64,000 nucleotides of DNA from Nemertoderma westbladi (GCA_032718475.1 JAUCBJ010003138.1:1-64000), one strand, 5' to 3'. Counted from the first letter of the stretch, positions 9,658 through 22,218 are shown. Notes: generated from the letters alone by a model not told the origin. Numbers and translations: made by a program.

Positions 9658-12252
9658 CAACTTCCACCACACTCCCAACTTCCGTCCCACTCCCAACTCC
9701 CGTCCCATTCCCAACTTCCACCACACTCCCAACTCCCGTCCCATTCCCAACTTCCACCACACTCCCAACTTCTGTCCCAATCCCAACTCCCGTCCCACTC
9801 CCAACTCCCGTCACATTCCCAACTTCCACCACACTCCCAACTCCCGTCCCATTCCCAACTTCCACCACACTCCCAACTCCCGTCCCATTCCCAACTTCCA
9901 CCACACTCCCAACTCCCGTCCCATTCCCAACTTCCACTACACTCCCAACTCCCGTCCCATTCCCAACTTCCACCACACTCCCAACTCCCGTCCCATTCCC
10001 AACTTCCGTCCCACTCCCAACTTCCGTCCCACTCCCAACTCCCATCCCATTCCCAACTTCCACCACACTCCCAACTCCCGCCCCATTCCCAACTTCCACC
10101 ACACCCCCAACTCCCGCCCCATTCCCAACTTCCATCACACTCCCAACTCCCGTCCCATTCCCAACTTCCACCACACTCCCAACTCCCGTCCCATTCCCAA
10201 CTTCCACTACACTCCCAACTCCCGTCCCATTCCCAACTTCCACCACACTCCCAACTCCCGTCCCACTCCCAACTTCCGTCCCACTCCCAACTTCCGTCCC
10301 ACTCCCAACTCCCATCCCATTCCCAACTTCCACCACACTCCCAACTCCCGCCCCATTCCCAACTTCCACCACACCCCCAACTCCCGCCCCATTCCCAACT
10401 TCCACCACACTCCCAACTCCCGTCCCACTCCCAACTTCCGTCCCACTCCCAACTTCCGTCCCACTCCCAACTTCCGTCCCACTCCCAACTCCCATCCCAT
10501 TCCCAACTTCCACCACACTCCCAACTCCCGCCCCATTCCCAACTTCCACCACACCCCCAACTCCCGCCCCATTCCCAACTTCCACCACACTCCCAACTTC
10601 CATCACACTCCCAACTTCCGTCCCACTCCCAACTTCCGTCCCACTCCCAACTCCCATCCCATTCCCAACTTCCACCACACTCCCAACTCCCGCCCCATTC
10701 CCAACTTCCACCACACCCCCAACTCCCGCCCCATTCCCAACTTCCACCACACTCCCAACTCCCGTCCCACTCCCAACTTCCGTCCCACTCCCAACTCCCA
10801 TCCCATTCCCAACTTCCACCACACTCCCAACTCCCGCCCCATTCCCAACTTCCACCACACTCCCAACTCCCGTCCCACTCCCAACTTCCGTCCCACTCCC
10901 AACTCCCGTCCCACTCCCAACTTCCGTCCCACTCCCAACTTCCATCACACTCCCAACTCCCGTCCCATTCCCAACTTCCACCACACTCCCAACTCCCGTC
11001 CCATTCCCAACTCCCGTCCCATCCCCAACTTCCGTCCCACTCCCAACTCCCGTCCCACTCCCAACTCCCGTCCCATTCCCAACTTCCACCACACTCCCAA
11101 CTCCCGTCCCATTCCTAACTTCCGTCCCACTCCCAACTCCTGTCCCACTCCCAACTCCCGTCGCATTCCCAACTTCCACCACACTCCCAACTCCCGCCCC
11201 ATTCCCAACTTCCACCACACCCCCAACTCCCGCCCCATTCCCAACTTCCACCACACTCCCAACTCCCGTCCCACTCCCAACTTCCGTCCCACTCCCAACT
11301 CCCGTCCCACTCCCAACTTCCGTCCCACTCCCAACTTCCATCACACTCCCAACTCCCGTCCCATTCCCAACTTCCACCACACTCCCAACTCCCGTCCCAT
11401 TCCCAACTCCCGTCCCATCCCCAACTTCCGTCCCACTCCCAACTCCCGTCCCACTCCCAACTCCCGTCCCATTCCCAACTTCCACCACACTCCCAACTCC
11501 CGTCCCATTCCTAACTTCCGTCCCACTCCCAACTTCCGTCCCACTCCCAACTCCCATCCCATTCCCAACTTCCACCACACTCCCAACTCCCGCCCCATTC
11601 CCAACTTCCACCACACCCCCAACTCCCGCCCCATTCCCAACTTCCACCACACTCCCAACTCCCATCCCATTCCCAACTTCCACCACACTCCCAACTCCCG
11701 CCCCATTCCCAACTTCCACCACACCCCCAACTCCCGCCCCATTCCCAACTTCCACCACACTCCCAACTCCCGTCCCACTCCCAACTTCCGTCCCACTCCC
11801 AACTCCCATCCCATTCCCAACTTCCACCACACTCCCAACTCCCGCCCCATTCCCAACTTCCACCACACTCCCAACTCCCGTCCCACTCCCAACTTCCGTC
11901 CCACTCCCAACTCCCGTCCCACTCCCAACTCCCGTCCCATTCCCAACTTCCGTCCCACTCCCAACTCCCGTCCCATTCCCAACTTCCACTACACTCCCAA
12001 CTCCCGTCCCATTCCCAACTTCCACCATACTCCCAACTCCCGTCCCATTCCCAACTTCCGTCCCACTCCCAACTCCCTCCCACTCCCAACTCCCGTCCCA
12101 TTCCCAACTTCCACTACACTCCCAACTCCCGTCCCATTCCCAACTTCCGTCCCACTCCCAACTCCCGTCCCATTCCCAACTTCCACCACAATCCTAACTC
12201 CCGTCCCATTCCCAACTTCCGTCCCACTCCCAACTCCCGTCCCCAACTCCAC
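9658..12252. repeat. 2.6-kb minisatellite of CCCAACTCCCGTCCCATT-type 18-bp units
   Basis: About 140 diverged 18-bp units, alternating CCCAACTTCC, CCACCACACT, CCCAACTCCC and GTCCCATT blocks, with duplicated larger blocks. The unit length is a multiple of three, so most frames stay open on both strands (907 codons plus, 829 codons minus), giving low-complexity PTPVPFPTS- or EVGNGTGVG-type translations. Strong strand asymmetry (C-rich plus, G-rich minus) and open frames on both strands argue for satellite DNA rather than a gene. Confidence 0.92.
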
Positions 12253-13095
12253 AGTTTTACTTATGTTTGAGGCCTGACCAACTAACCCTAACCAAAATAA
12301 CAAACCAAATATCCCATAAAAGCTAAGACAGCAAGGTGTGGCCCACAATAGACTTCGTAGTGGCAGCTATGGCAGACAGTCAAGTTACAGTATAATACTA
12401 CCAGTACGGTAGATGAAACTGTTAGTACCTGAAAGTGCATTGAACCAACTTCACAGAAACATGAAGAAAGTAAAGTAACCAACCTTAGTGGTGAATCTTG
12501 TACAGCTTCCGCATCCATAGTAATAGTAGCTGGACTCTGGACAGTGGAGTACAGAAGATGGACTTGTTTCTTCAGAATCTTGTATGACTTAAAGGTACCG
12601 GTACATCTTGAAATAAATATCCTTTGCTTTTATGTAATTCGCACATATCTAAATGTAAAAAATAAAGGAATATATAAACTCAGAGACTTTCACAATATAC
12701 ATGTCGGATGTCGCCGGTGGTACTTAAACTTGATTGATGGATACAGATAGAACTAAGCAACCTACTGCCCTTCACCCTACAGCCCAATGAAACATAAACT
12801 GATAATAAACATTTCAGAAGCACTGCAATTATATGGTACGGTAACCGATGAAGCTTCCTAAAAATTATATTGTATGCCATTTGATTTGATACCGGTAATA
12901 ATAGTAAGTATAAAGGCATTTAGATTGAATGTTACATTTAAAAAAAGAAACCGGAGGCGGAGGCCGGCCCCATTTTTATACAGGTAGCTGCTAGGTCATA
13001 TAGGTAGAGGTGGGCGCTACTCATGTATCCCAGTATCCCTAGTTTTGTTCTCCTCAGTACCGTAATTCAACTGGTACTCATTTTCTCGACGCCAT
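12253..13095. other. Non-coding, no feature recognised
   Basis: AT-rich sequence with short spurious frames only. It contains several CCGGTACC- and TAGGCCTA-like palindromes typical of the whole window. Confidence 0.5.
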
Positions 13096-13099
13096 TCAG

Positions 13100-13245
13100 C
13101 CATTGGATGAAAGGCTGAGTGGACCCTAGCACTGGCGGGGTTCGAACCTCGAACCTACATCCTACAACCAGCAATAGATAGTGAGCCTGAAGCCTGGCAC
13201 GCACAGTGGCACATGGCGCTCAACAACTGAGCTACCCCGCGCCCG
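13100..13245 (-). repeat. tRNA-derived SINE-like sequence
   Basis: On the minus strand a Pol III A-box-like segment (GGTAGCTCAGTTGTTGAGCGC, shown by positions 13216-13236) is followed about 75 bp later by a perfect B box GGTTCGAACCC (13137-13148). The A-to-B spacing is longer than in a normal tRNA, and no acceptor stem closes around it. A tRNA-derived SINE head is therefore more likely than a functional tRNA gene. Confidence 0.7.
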
Positions 13246-14600
13246 CCTTCAATAAAAAATCTACCAATAAATATTAGGGCCTACATTTACTTAGGCCTAA
13301 TGATTTATTTTTTAATTTAATCTAATTAATCACCTTAGGCCTATTTATTTATTTTAAATTTTGGTTACCGGTCCGGTACCTACCGGTAATCGAGTGTAAT
13401 TATAAATAAATAAATTTAATGTACGGCGGAATAAATACATTGAAATATATTTATTACAGCAGTATTATACAGTAGGCTACATTGTAGGCCTAGTTAAGAA
13501 AAAGAATATTGTCAAAGATATTCGCATTGTATGCATAAGTAGGATAGGCCAGGCCTGTATCACAGTTAAAGTAAATAAAAAAAATAACTATGAAACAATA
13601 TAATAATTAACAGTCCAATTCAACAAAAATAAGTGTACCAGTAACAACAATAAATCACAGTATAACTCAATATGCTTCCAACTGCCCAATACATACCTCA
13701 ACTTTCAAGCCAGCCCATCAAGAGGGGCATATTCCAGTAGCAGTCTTCAAATCCACATGTAGAAGAGAGTAGGCCAAGAACTATCTTAGAACAGTTACAA
13801 TCAGATAACTATACCGCTACCGCGGTAGGAGTTATAGGATAACGCTCAACAGGATAAGCTAATAAGTTCAGAAGTTATAAGATAATAAATAATTATAAAT
13901 GAGACAATAAAATATCACACAAATTACCAATCCAACTGCCCTATATATATATACAGACACCGGCTCCTCTACCTCAAGCTAGGCCGTCCACCCTCCCCAA
14001 TAAGGCACTGTGAATGGCTAATAATCTTACCACAGTATTAATGAGAGGCCGGTTTAACTAATGCAATTAATTGGCAGATTGGGTTTTAAACATAGAAATA
14101 TCTCAACTGAACAACTAACACTAAAGACCACAACAACTGGACATGCTGGGAACACTACACTACACACCTTGATCACATGCTTATATAATAGCTTGTACGG
14201 ACAGGCCGGTTTTCATTGGGGGGTCCATAGGGTGGAGACTGGTAGATTGGATTGGGATGTCAGATTGGAATGTGGTGTGGAGTGTTAGGAATGTATATGA
14301 ATCAGCAGTCCGGTAGAGGTTTACATATTTAAAAGAACTGCCGAAATATAAGTTATATGAGTATTATTTGTTATGATTTCTACCATTATATTCTTCCACG
14401 CAAAGTTCCTAGTCCTATAGGTCCAATCAAAACATTCTGTATATTGCCAATGGTTCAACGTAATCAAAGAGACGACGCTAGACACGCACGCAGCCAATCC
14501 CAGTGAAAAATGCACGCAAATAAGTAGTCATAAGTGATAATTCTAGAAAGGCTTTTCTGCGAATGTAGGCTATTGTGTAATTCATTTCAGTACCGGTCTG
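13246..14600. other. Non-coding, no feature recognised
   Basis: AT-rich, with several TAGGCCTA palindromes and no persuasive reading frame, RNA gene or terminal repeats. Confidence 0.5.
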
Positions 14601-14607
14601 CCTAACT

Positions 14608-14652
14608 GTCTGCACCAGGTGTCTGCACCAGGTGTCTGCACCAGGTGTCTGC
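14608..14652. repeat. 13-bp tandem repeat (GTCTGCACCAGGT) x3.5
   Basis: Three perfect copies and a partial fourth. Confidence 0.9.
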
Positions 14653-14789
14653 TTAACATTTACACCCCAATTCCGCTTGGTTTATATCTTGATTATCAAT
14701 AAAATAGTAACGTGAAATATTTATGGAGCGTATATTTGAGAATGTTGAAATAATGCGTTTAGTAGTGTGACCAGCGTCTTGAAATTCCG

Positions 14790-15860
14790 CTTACCTCTAG
14801 CGGCAGACTGGAGAAATGCAGATCGACCATCTTCCTCAGAAAGACGCAGCATGTGCTCTAGTACATATGCCAATATTCACTTTAAATAAATTAATATCAA
14901 GGAATTGGGGACAGTTATACATTTCGCCCTCTAGCGGCAGACTGGAGGACTCCAGACCGTTTACTGCCCACCAAAGACTCAGGCCGACTTCTACTACATA
15001 TCTGCTACGTTTCAGCTTGAACGGATCATAAATAACGAGATGGGAGAAAGATTTCACTTTCAAACATTTCGCCCTCTAGCGGCAGACTGAAGAACTGCAC
15101 ACGGATTAGCCTTCAATTCAATTCAATTCCTTCTTTCAAAGTCACAGCTAATGGTCTAGTACATATCTGCCAAATTTCAGCATAAATGGATTAAAAGCAA
15201 AGAAATGGGAGGACATTTAACGTTTAGACATGTGGCCCTCTAGCAGGAGACTATTGCTCTGATGGTGTCTGAAAGTCTCTCAAACGTCTCAACTTTTGAT
15301 CATATTGATGCCTACAAATTTTCAACTTGGCAGCTTTAAATTCGACAAAGTTATAAGCATGTCAATATCATAACGACGACAACGATTTCACTTTCAGACA
15401 TTTGGCCCTCTAGCGGCAGACTGGAGAACTGCAGATGGATTCGCCTCCTTTGAAAGTCACAGCTAATGGTCTAATACATATCTGCCAAGTTTCAGCTTAA
15501 ACGGATTAAAAGCAAAGAAATGGGAGGGCATTTAATGTTTAGACATGTGGCCCTCTAGCGGGAGACCATTGCACTGATGGTGTCTGAAAGTCTCTCAAAA
15601 ATCTCAACTTTTGCTCATATTGATACCTACAAATTTTCAACTTGGCAGCTTTAAATCCGACAAAGTTATTAGCATGTCAAAATCGTAACGACGACGACAA
15701 CGACGACGACGACAACGACGACGACGACAACGACGACGACGACGACGACGACAACTATTTGCATAAATTGACCCACCCCCTAACAGTGTCAATTCGCTAA
15801 GGCTCCGCCAACTTCGTGGCTCGCCCCACAGCCTGTTGGGGCAGACTTGTCTAATTAAAC
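14790..15860 (+). repeat. Tandem/dispersed repeat cluster with GCCCTCTAGCGGCAGACTGG motif
   Basis: The motif recurs at about 14798, 14929, 15073, 15235, 15410 and 15549. The last four positions form a roughly 315-bp higher-order duplication (15095-15400 against 15410-15680). The cluster ends in a GACGAC microsatellite and a conserved tail, CTTCGTGGCTCGCCCCA. The same tail recurs at 61.3 kb, marking a dispersed repeat family with a characteristic 3' end. No coding capacity. Confidence 0.75.
15689..15763 (+). repeat. (GAC)n/(AAC)n microsatellite
   Basis: Pure trinucleotide run of ACG units interrupted by regularly spaced AAC triplets. Confidence 0.95.
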
Positions 15861-15972
15861 GGTGTGTTTCAACAATAGTCTAATGACGTACCGGTAGGCC
15901 TACACATATTTGGTAGTCCAGTACTAAGGACGTTGGAATATTAAAGTCATCGTCAAAAATATTTTGTTTCAG

Positions 15973-16097
15973 TTTGCGTTGAAACTGCTGATACCCACTT
16001 GAACTGTGCTTCCTGGGCTACCGACGGCCAATGCACAGTGAACCCAGCCTACATGTACGTTCACTGTCAGACTTCCTGCAACAAATGCGGTTATTAG
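15973..16097 (+). CDS. ShK (ShKT)-domain terminal exon
   Basis: After a TTTTGTTTCAG acceptor, 125 nt encode one ShK-like module and end in TAG. The six cysteines lie in the family order, including CASWATDGQC and CQTSCNKCGY at the end. The entry phase is 1, the same as the two ShK exons on the opposite strand. ShK modules occur in secreted proteins (peptidase tails, matrix proteins, venom peptides), so no activity can be assigned. Upstream exons on the plus strand were not found. It lies 2 kb from, and opposite to, the other ShK exons, so it is either a separate convergent gene or an inverted duplicate. Confidence 0.75.
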
Positions 16098-17026
16098 ATG
16101 AGTTGATGAAATCGCACCATTCAAAACCATCCTAAGGAAATAATATTACACTCTGTGGTTAATTACAGTATAATATTTATGGTGAAGGGTTCTCCTGACA
16201 TTCAACTCAAGTAAAATACTTTCATGCTCATTCATGAAAGAATACACATTAACATCAATATTTTATCTATCTACAGTATATTCCACATTAATATGGCCTT
16301 TAAAACCCTTTGCACTTATTTGTGTGAAATATTACTTGATTAACAGAATAACATCGTGGTAATTATTATGATGGTAGAAAGTAGAAAACTACTGTAGAAG
16401 GTAGAAAGAGAAACAGAAATGTAGGTTGGCAAAGATTGTTAAGTTTATTAGAATATTTTTCTATCATTAGAGACCATATAATATGAGATCATAAATTGCA
16501 CAGATACTGTAGCACCAAGAAAGGACCATTATTCGATTAAATAAAAGTAAGCGGAAAATACCGCCTTATTCATTCATTATCACTTTAGCAAAATTCAACT
16601 ATTCTGTCCGCGTGGTTGAGTTTTAAACTGTTTTTAGATTGTTAGTATTGGTATTGAACATGATTGAACATCTGCGCTAACATCTGGGTATACAGAAGGA
16701 ATTCTATGCAAAATCATTTTTTCCGCGCACTATTCGCAAAATTCTTGGAATAATCTACCTAGTAGCACCAGGCAACCAACCCACCATGCCGTTATTCAAA
16801 CGCCTAATATATCCTCTTCCCAATGTTAACAAGTACAGTGTCATTATTTCGGTGATCGTTTTACTGAGGTAATTCTACAGTATATCAACTACTGTACGCT
16901 ACGCCTATAATTCAGTAGGCCTACTCTTGCATCTGATATATGGTAAAGCGACAATTGAATTCAACTGAATCTACCTCTTGATGATTCCGACATATCAATT
17001 TCCTCGCTCCAAACTATTATTTTTTA
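16098..17026. other. Non-coding stretch, probably 3' flank of the ShK exon
   Basis: AT-rich. No further module is visible; an AATAAA-like signal occurs about 16.54 kb. Confidence 0.45.
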
Positions 17027-17258
17027 AGATACTACTACTACTACTAGGATCGGCATGCTGCATTGCAGCTTCATTTTTAAGAATGCTGTGCCGGATTGTC
17101 GACAAAATTGCGCCGCCACAATTCCCTATCACCCAGGGCATTTGCTAGATCATCCGCATCTTCAAGGCCAGTGTCATTTAAGATGCCTCTCAAGAAAGTC
17201 ATGGGTTGTCCACCATGCTTATTCACTCCATGAGGCTGCCAAATTGGATTATGACTTT
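17027..17258 (-). pseudogene. 5'-truncated LINE 3' end
   Basis: The minus-strand translation contains WQPHGVNKHGGQPMTF and DTGLEDADDLANALGDREL, nearly identical to the LINE tails at 27.49-28.09 and 58.04-58.31 kb. It ends in a (TAG)n-type microsatellite (CTACTACTAC on plus at 17030-17045), the usual 3' end of this family. Only the last 70 or so codons remain. Confidence 0.85.
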
Positions 17259-17478
17259 CCCTGATTTGGTAAAGTGGCTGTTTATTGTATTGGTTAGAAA
17301 ATCCGGCCTTAACCTGCTCCTTTCCATCAATTGGTAATTGTTTTTGGCTATAAAATGAGTGTTTTGCTACGTCATGTGGTAATCGATTATCGACAACAAC
17401 CACAAACTATTAAATTTAGAGTCTTTTACCACATGCGCAAATGGAATTCTATCTCATAGTCTATAAATCATGGAATCA

Positions 17479-17602
17479 TTGAATGTTTTGGCACAGGCAT
17501 AGTGAAACCAACTGTCCGACAGACCAGAAATCAACAAATTTTGAATGTTTTGGCATAGGCATGTTGAAATCAACTGTCTGACAGTCCAGAAATCAGCAGT
17601 CT
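17479..17602. repeat. 62-bp direct duplication
   Basis: TTGAATGTTTTGGCA... repeats at 17479 and 17541 with about 90% identity. No coding meaning is apparent. Confidence 0.8.
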
Positions 17603-18119
17603 GACAGTTTGAAGAAATACATACATAAAAAGTAATTAAAAGGACAATAAAAGTCATTAAAAGGACAACAAAAGTCATTATGCACAATTCGTAAAAAAGG
17701 GAGGACAAAAAAAGTCAAATAAAAAGACATAAAAAATCACTGCCATACTTTAATATAAATTAAAACGATATAAAGATTTTTTTTTTATTAATTATTTTAT
17801 TATATATCTATTACTTATCAAAGAATTTGATTTACACAATAAATAGTAATATAGCATGACACAAGTACTCATATTGAAATGTAATAAAATGTACTTAGTG
17901 GTTTTGTAAACAGAATATAATAATACATTACGTGATTTAAATTACATAGTGATTACACTGAAAGACGACAGTCTGATATATTAGTGGGAGATGGTGTCTT
18001 GGTATGTATTGTAAGTTTGCTCGCAAATATACAGAGTTTTCAGCATTCTGATACTTTTTCTGACCCAATAATAAATAAATAATAAATAAATTATAAATAA
18101 ATAAATAATCCTTACAAAC

Positions 18120-18248
18120 CTTCGCCATCGTCACAGTAGTTGCAGGATGTCTGACAGTAGTTGTACATGTATGCTTTGTTTTTACCGCATTCTCCATCAG
18201 CAGCCCAACCTGGGCAGTACGCATGCAGGTCGGGTCTTTCATGACAGA
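18120..18248 (-). CDS. ShK-domain internal exon (module 2)
   Basis: 129 nt between a TTGTTTCAG acceptor and a GTTTGTAAG donor, phase 1 on both sides. It encodes one ShK module: CHERPDLHAYCPGWAADGEC (first half), then CQTSCNYCDDG. It has the same length and phases as the exon at 20629-20757, so the two form a classic duplicable 1-1 module. By strand and phase it follows that exon in one secreted protein. A terminal exon further left on this strand was not found, so the gene is incomplete or its 3' end is disrupted. Confidence 0.85.
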
Positions 18249-18452
18249 CTGAAACAATGAAATAAACTAATGTTATTTCTACTGGCAGTGAGTAGATTCC
18301 GACTGTAGGGATAAATACTTGTCGAGGGTTTGAAACAGAGAGCTGATGAGTTCGATGGAAAATAATATCTGTTGTTGCGAGATATATTAGGTTCAAAAAT
18401 TTTAGACCAATCTCAATTACATTGCGTATAATAATATAATATATTAATGACC

Positions 18453-18663
18453 GGATGTAAACGCTACGCCGACAGCCGACAACCACTGCCGACAACTGCA
18501 AATATGAAAATGTAACCTGAGTTCGTCACACTCGTTTATTGTTTTGGTTAGAATAACCTCCCACTGTAACCTGTTCCTTTCCCTCAATTGACAATTAACA
18601 TTAATTAGCTTAAGTAATGGTTGTCGGCGTTGGTTATCGTTTGTCGGCGTAGCGTTTACACCC
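18453..18663. mobile_element. 211-bp MULE-type MITE with 9-bp target duplication
   Basis: The ends are inverted copies (GGATGTAAACGCTACGCC left; reverse complement of right GGGTGTAAACGCTACGCC). Both arms contain short repeats of CGCCGACAAC. The element is flanked by perfect direct repeats TTAATGACC (18444-18452 and 18664-18672). Nine-base duplications are typical of Mutator-like/Foldback elements (family knowledge). It lies in the intron upstream of the ShK exon at 18.1 kb. Confidence 0.85.
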
Positions 18664-18672
18664 TTAATGACC

Positions 18673-20628
18673 GATATTCTCAAGTTCACATCAAGGACTT
18701 CTGGTCCCAAGTGTGGTGACATTTGATGTACGTAGTTACCAATAGACAATATAGAGGAATGAACTGTTACAAAGTCACATGTTAAATAATCAAATAATAT
18801 CCACATCTGACCGTTAATGATAATGTATATTATTAACACCACTCATCTGATCAATGAGTTACAAGTTGTCTTATTACTGTTGTTGTTTTTGTTCATCTTA
18901 TTACTAAGCAGTTGCAACAGCTCATCTCCAATATATTTAATTAAGCAGTAATAAACGAGTTCCAGTTCCTCATTTCGGTCACATAAAGAAGCAGAATTTT
19001 AAAATACAATTTTATGTAATCTTAGGTCTACAGTAAGTACTGTGAAAAATACAGTAGGATATTTTATGATATAGAACTTAAGATTTTATCGGTTACCTTC
19101 ACAAAGCATCCCCCATCTGTAGAGAGTATACCAAAGTATTTTATATTTGTTTGGTTTAAAACGAAATTATTTGTAAATCTTCAGATTTACTTACTGTAAG
19201 AAAATCGTGTCTGTCTGTCTGTTTGTTTGTTTGTCACACGAAAGGCTCCGAATCTATCCGGTCAATTGTGTTGCTTTAGTACCCTCCTGTAGTGTAGGGC
19301 CTATGGTCTGAATGGGTGCATAAAGGAATTTTCAGAAAAATACACTCATTAGTTTTTGCAAAAAATGAAATAAACGAAAAGTGCCATAGACGCAATGGTA
19401 AAATAACACCAATAACAGCTGGTGTTCATGATGAAAAATGGCTTATGTAATGGATTTCTACACAGGCTTAGTATAAATCGATGAGGTTGCCAAGATTATT
19501 GTACTTATCACCCATACTGTTTGCTTAGGCCCTACTACATAAACTCCTCTCCTCTCCCTTACAAAATTGAAATTCTTCATTGGGAGGGTAGCATTAGTGT
19601 GTGTTAAATATTTTACATTAAACGTAAATTAACCAACATTACTGACTTTGGGGTTTTCCTGTATTGATCACTATAGCAAAGGTATAGATATAAGGTAGAG
19701 TGTAAGTCTCTGATCAAACTTTTGCTATAGTGTTAAATATTATATACAACTGATAGCCTTATCAGTCAAGGTATGGGCGAATGTGAATTTATTACTAATA
19801 ATTCCAGGTCAATGAATTTTAGTAATAATGTAATTACTACAATAATTGGTGTAATTAGATTCATGAGAGGGAAATGTTGGTATTTTTGTTTCAACTGATG
19901 GTATCTGTCTGTGTTGTGTAGTAGTGGAATATAGTTGACATTGTACACAACAAATATTTAATATAAATTTAAATATTATTATTACTGTATAAGTATACAG
20001 TATATTCAATGTATTTAATCAAATAAACTGACATGTAAATAAAACTGTAAAAAGGCGGTTACTAGAATCGCACAGACAACGCTAAGAATAAATAAAATTA
20101 ATGTCCACAGTTACAGTAATAAACGATTTAGCCAATGCGATGTAGCAGTTGCAAAAGGTGCATTGTGGGGTTTAATATTATTTATTACTGTACTCAGGAG
20201 CAATGTATGTTGTATATGTCCATGGAAAAGTACTTTAAAATAGTAGAACAATTTTTAAGAAAGACTTTAGAAAAATAGTAATTTACGCCCGCCATATCGT
20301 AAATCCCCTTTACAAAATTTTCGCTTGCTACTTCTTTAACAGAGAACGATCCATTTTTAATGTTTTCTGTCACTGTATTCTGGTCATATAGTGTCATATG
20401 GACTTTTCTGAATTAGCACTTCTTTACTTAGATAGTAGAGGCACTTTGCTATTGTTTACATTTTAATGTATAAATATACCAATCTGTCTATACGGTACTG
20501 TAGGCCTATACTTCGTAATGAATACCGGTAAACCCAGCATCTACGTACGTACAAGCTCTCACAAGTTACCACTCACAAATCTTTGAAATTTTATAAATAA
20601 TAACAATTTAAATTGTTAGTAGGCCTAC
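18673..20628. other. Intronic/non-coding stretch of the ShK gene
   Basis: AT-rich, no further ShK module or other coding frame recognised between the two ShK exons. Confidence 0.5.
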
Positions 20629-20757
20629 CTGTCCCATCGTCGCAAACGTTACACGAAGTTTCACAATTTGTTAGCATGTAACTCGGGTTTAAAGCGCATT
20701 CACCTTCCGCCGCCCAGCCTGGGCAATAGAAATTGTAGTCAGGTTTCTCACAGCAAG
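20629..20757 (-). CDS. ShK-domain internal exon (module 1)
   Basis: 129 nt between a TTTATATAG acceptor and a GTAGGC donor, both phase 1. It encodes an ShK module beginning ACCEKPDYNFYCPGWAAEGE and ending CETSCNVCDDGT; all six cysteines are present. The phase fits the signal-peptide exon at 23775-23853 and the next module at 18120-18248. The protein is inferred to be a secreted multi-ShK protein. Function is not assignable from the domain alone. Confidence 0.88.
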
Positions 20758-20929
20758 CTATATAAAAATTAAAATAAATATTAATCTCTAAATGTATGTA
20801 ATTCACTTTTTTAACACTGGTAAATGCAAATGAGTGTCATACAGAATCAAAACAAGAACTTAAATTAAATAAATGCTACTTTATTAAAATTTAATATTTA
20901 ATTAAATTGAACTGAAATTGAACATTTAA

Positions 20930-21022
20930 TTAAATTACATTATATATTTAATTAAATTACATTATATATTTAATTAAATTACATTATATTTAATATATAA
21001 TGTAATTTAATTAAATGTATTG
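20930..21022. repeat. AT-rich palindromic tandem repeat
   Basis: Three direct copies of TTTAATTAAATTACATTATA followed by an inverted copy, giving a perfect-looking hairpin in the intron. Confidence 0.85.
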
Positions 21023-21054
21023 TGTTACAAATCTACTGTAATGTAAATGTAATG

Positions 21055-22145
21055 TTATATCTGGGGGCGCTATGTTGCTGGGTCTGCCGGCACTGTGTGT
21101 GTATGGCCGACTGTGAGATCTGGGAGCGTCATTTTTCTGGCTCCACCGGTACTGTGTATGGCTGATTGTGAGATCTGGCATGCTATGTTGCTGGGTCCGC
21201 CGACACTGTGTATGGCTGATTGTGAGATCTGGGGCGCTATGTTGCTTGGTCTGTTGGCACTGTGTATAGCTGACCGTTAGATCTGGGATAACTATGTTGC
21301 TTGGTTTGCTGGCACTGTGTATGACTGACCGTGAGATTTGGGGGGCAGTCTTTGTTACTGGGTACGCCGGCACTGTTTATGTCTGACCATTAAATCTGGG
21401 GTTCTATGTTGCTGGCTCCATCGGCACTGTGTATGGCTGACCGTTAGACCTGGGGTGCTATGTTGCTGGGTCTACTGGTATATGTATGGTTGACTACGAG
21501 ATCTGAGGGCGCTATGTTGCTGGGTTAACCGGCACTGTGTGTGGCTGACCGTGAGAGCTGGGGGCGCTATGTTGCTTGTTCCGCTGGCACTGTTTATGGC
21601 TGACCTCGAGATCTTGGGCGCTATGTTGCTGGATCCGGCGGCATTGTGCGTGGCTGACCGCGAGATCTTGGCCGCTATGTTGCTGGGTCCGCCGGTAGAG
21701 GGCGCTATGTTGCTGAATCCGCCTGGACTCTGTGTGGCTGACCACTAGATTTATGGGCGCTATGTTGCTGGATCCGGCGGCACTGTGCGTGGCTGACCGT
21801 GAGATCTTGGCCGCTATGTTGCTGGGTCCGCCGGTAGAGGGCGCTATGTTGCTGAATCCGCCTGGACTCTGTGTGGCTGACCACTAGATCTATGGGCGCT
21901 ATGTTGCTGGATCCGGCGGCACTGTGCGTGGCTGACCGCGAGATCTTGGCCGCTATGTTACTGGGTCCGCCGGCACTATGTATGGCTGACCGTGAGATCT
22001 TGGCCGCTATGTTGCTGGGTCCGCCGGTAGAGGGCGCTATGTTGCTAAATCCGCCTGGACTCTGTGTGGCTGACCACTAGATCTATGGGCGCGATGTTGC
22101 TGGGTCCCCTGTAGAGGGCGCTATGTTGCTGGGTCCGCCGGCACT
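21055..22145. repeat. Minisatellite of about 58-bp units in the ShK intron
   Basis: About 18 diverged copies of a unit containing CTATGTTGCTGGGTCCGCCG, CACTGTGTATGGCTGACC and GAGATCT. Some units are truncated to a 22-bp form (GGTAGAGGGCGCTATGTTGC). GC-rich compared with its flanks. Open frames across it are incidental. Confidence 0.9.
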
Positions 22146-22218
22146 GCACTGCACCGTGCGTAGTGCAAACCGATCATCATCATAGCGTAACTTTTTGGAT
22201 AGAAGAAGTAAATTTTAC

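Noticed and set aside
9474-12197. 907-codon plus-strand and 829-codon minus-strand proline- or glycine-rich frames
   Set aside because: They are translations of an 18-bp minisatellite that lacks stops in most frames; no start context, splice sites or non-repeat domain.
13100-13245. tRNA gene
   Set aside because: A and B boxes are about 75 bp apart and no cloverleaf with acceptor stem could be drawn; a SINE head fits better.
15973-20757. The plus-strand ShK exon as part of the minus-strand ShK gene
   Set aside because: It is on the opposite strand with proper plus-strand acceptor and stop, so it cannot be spliced to the others as assembled.
21055-22145. CRISPR-like array
   Set aside because: Units of about 58 bp diverge throughout with no constant repeat and variable spacer pattern, in a eukaryotic intron.
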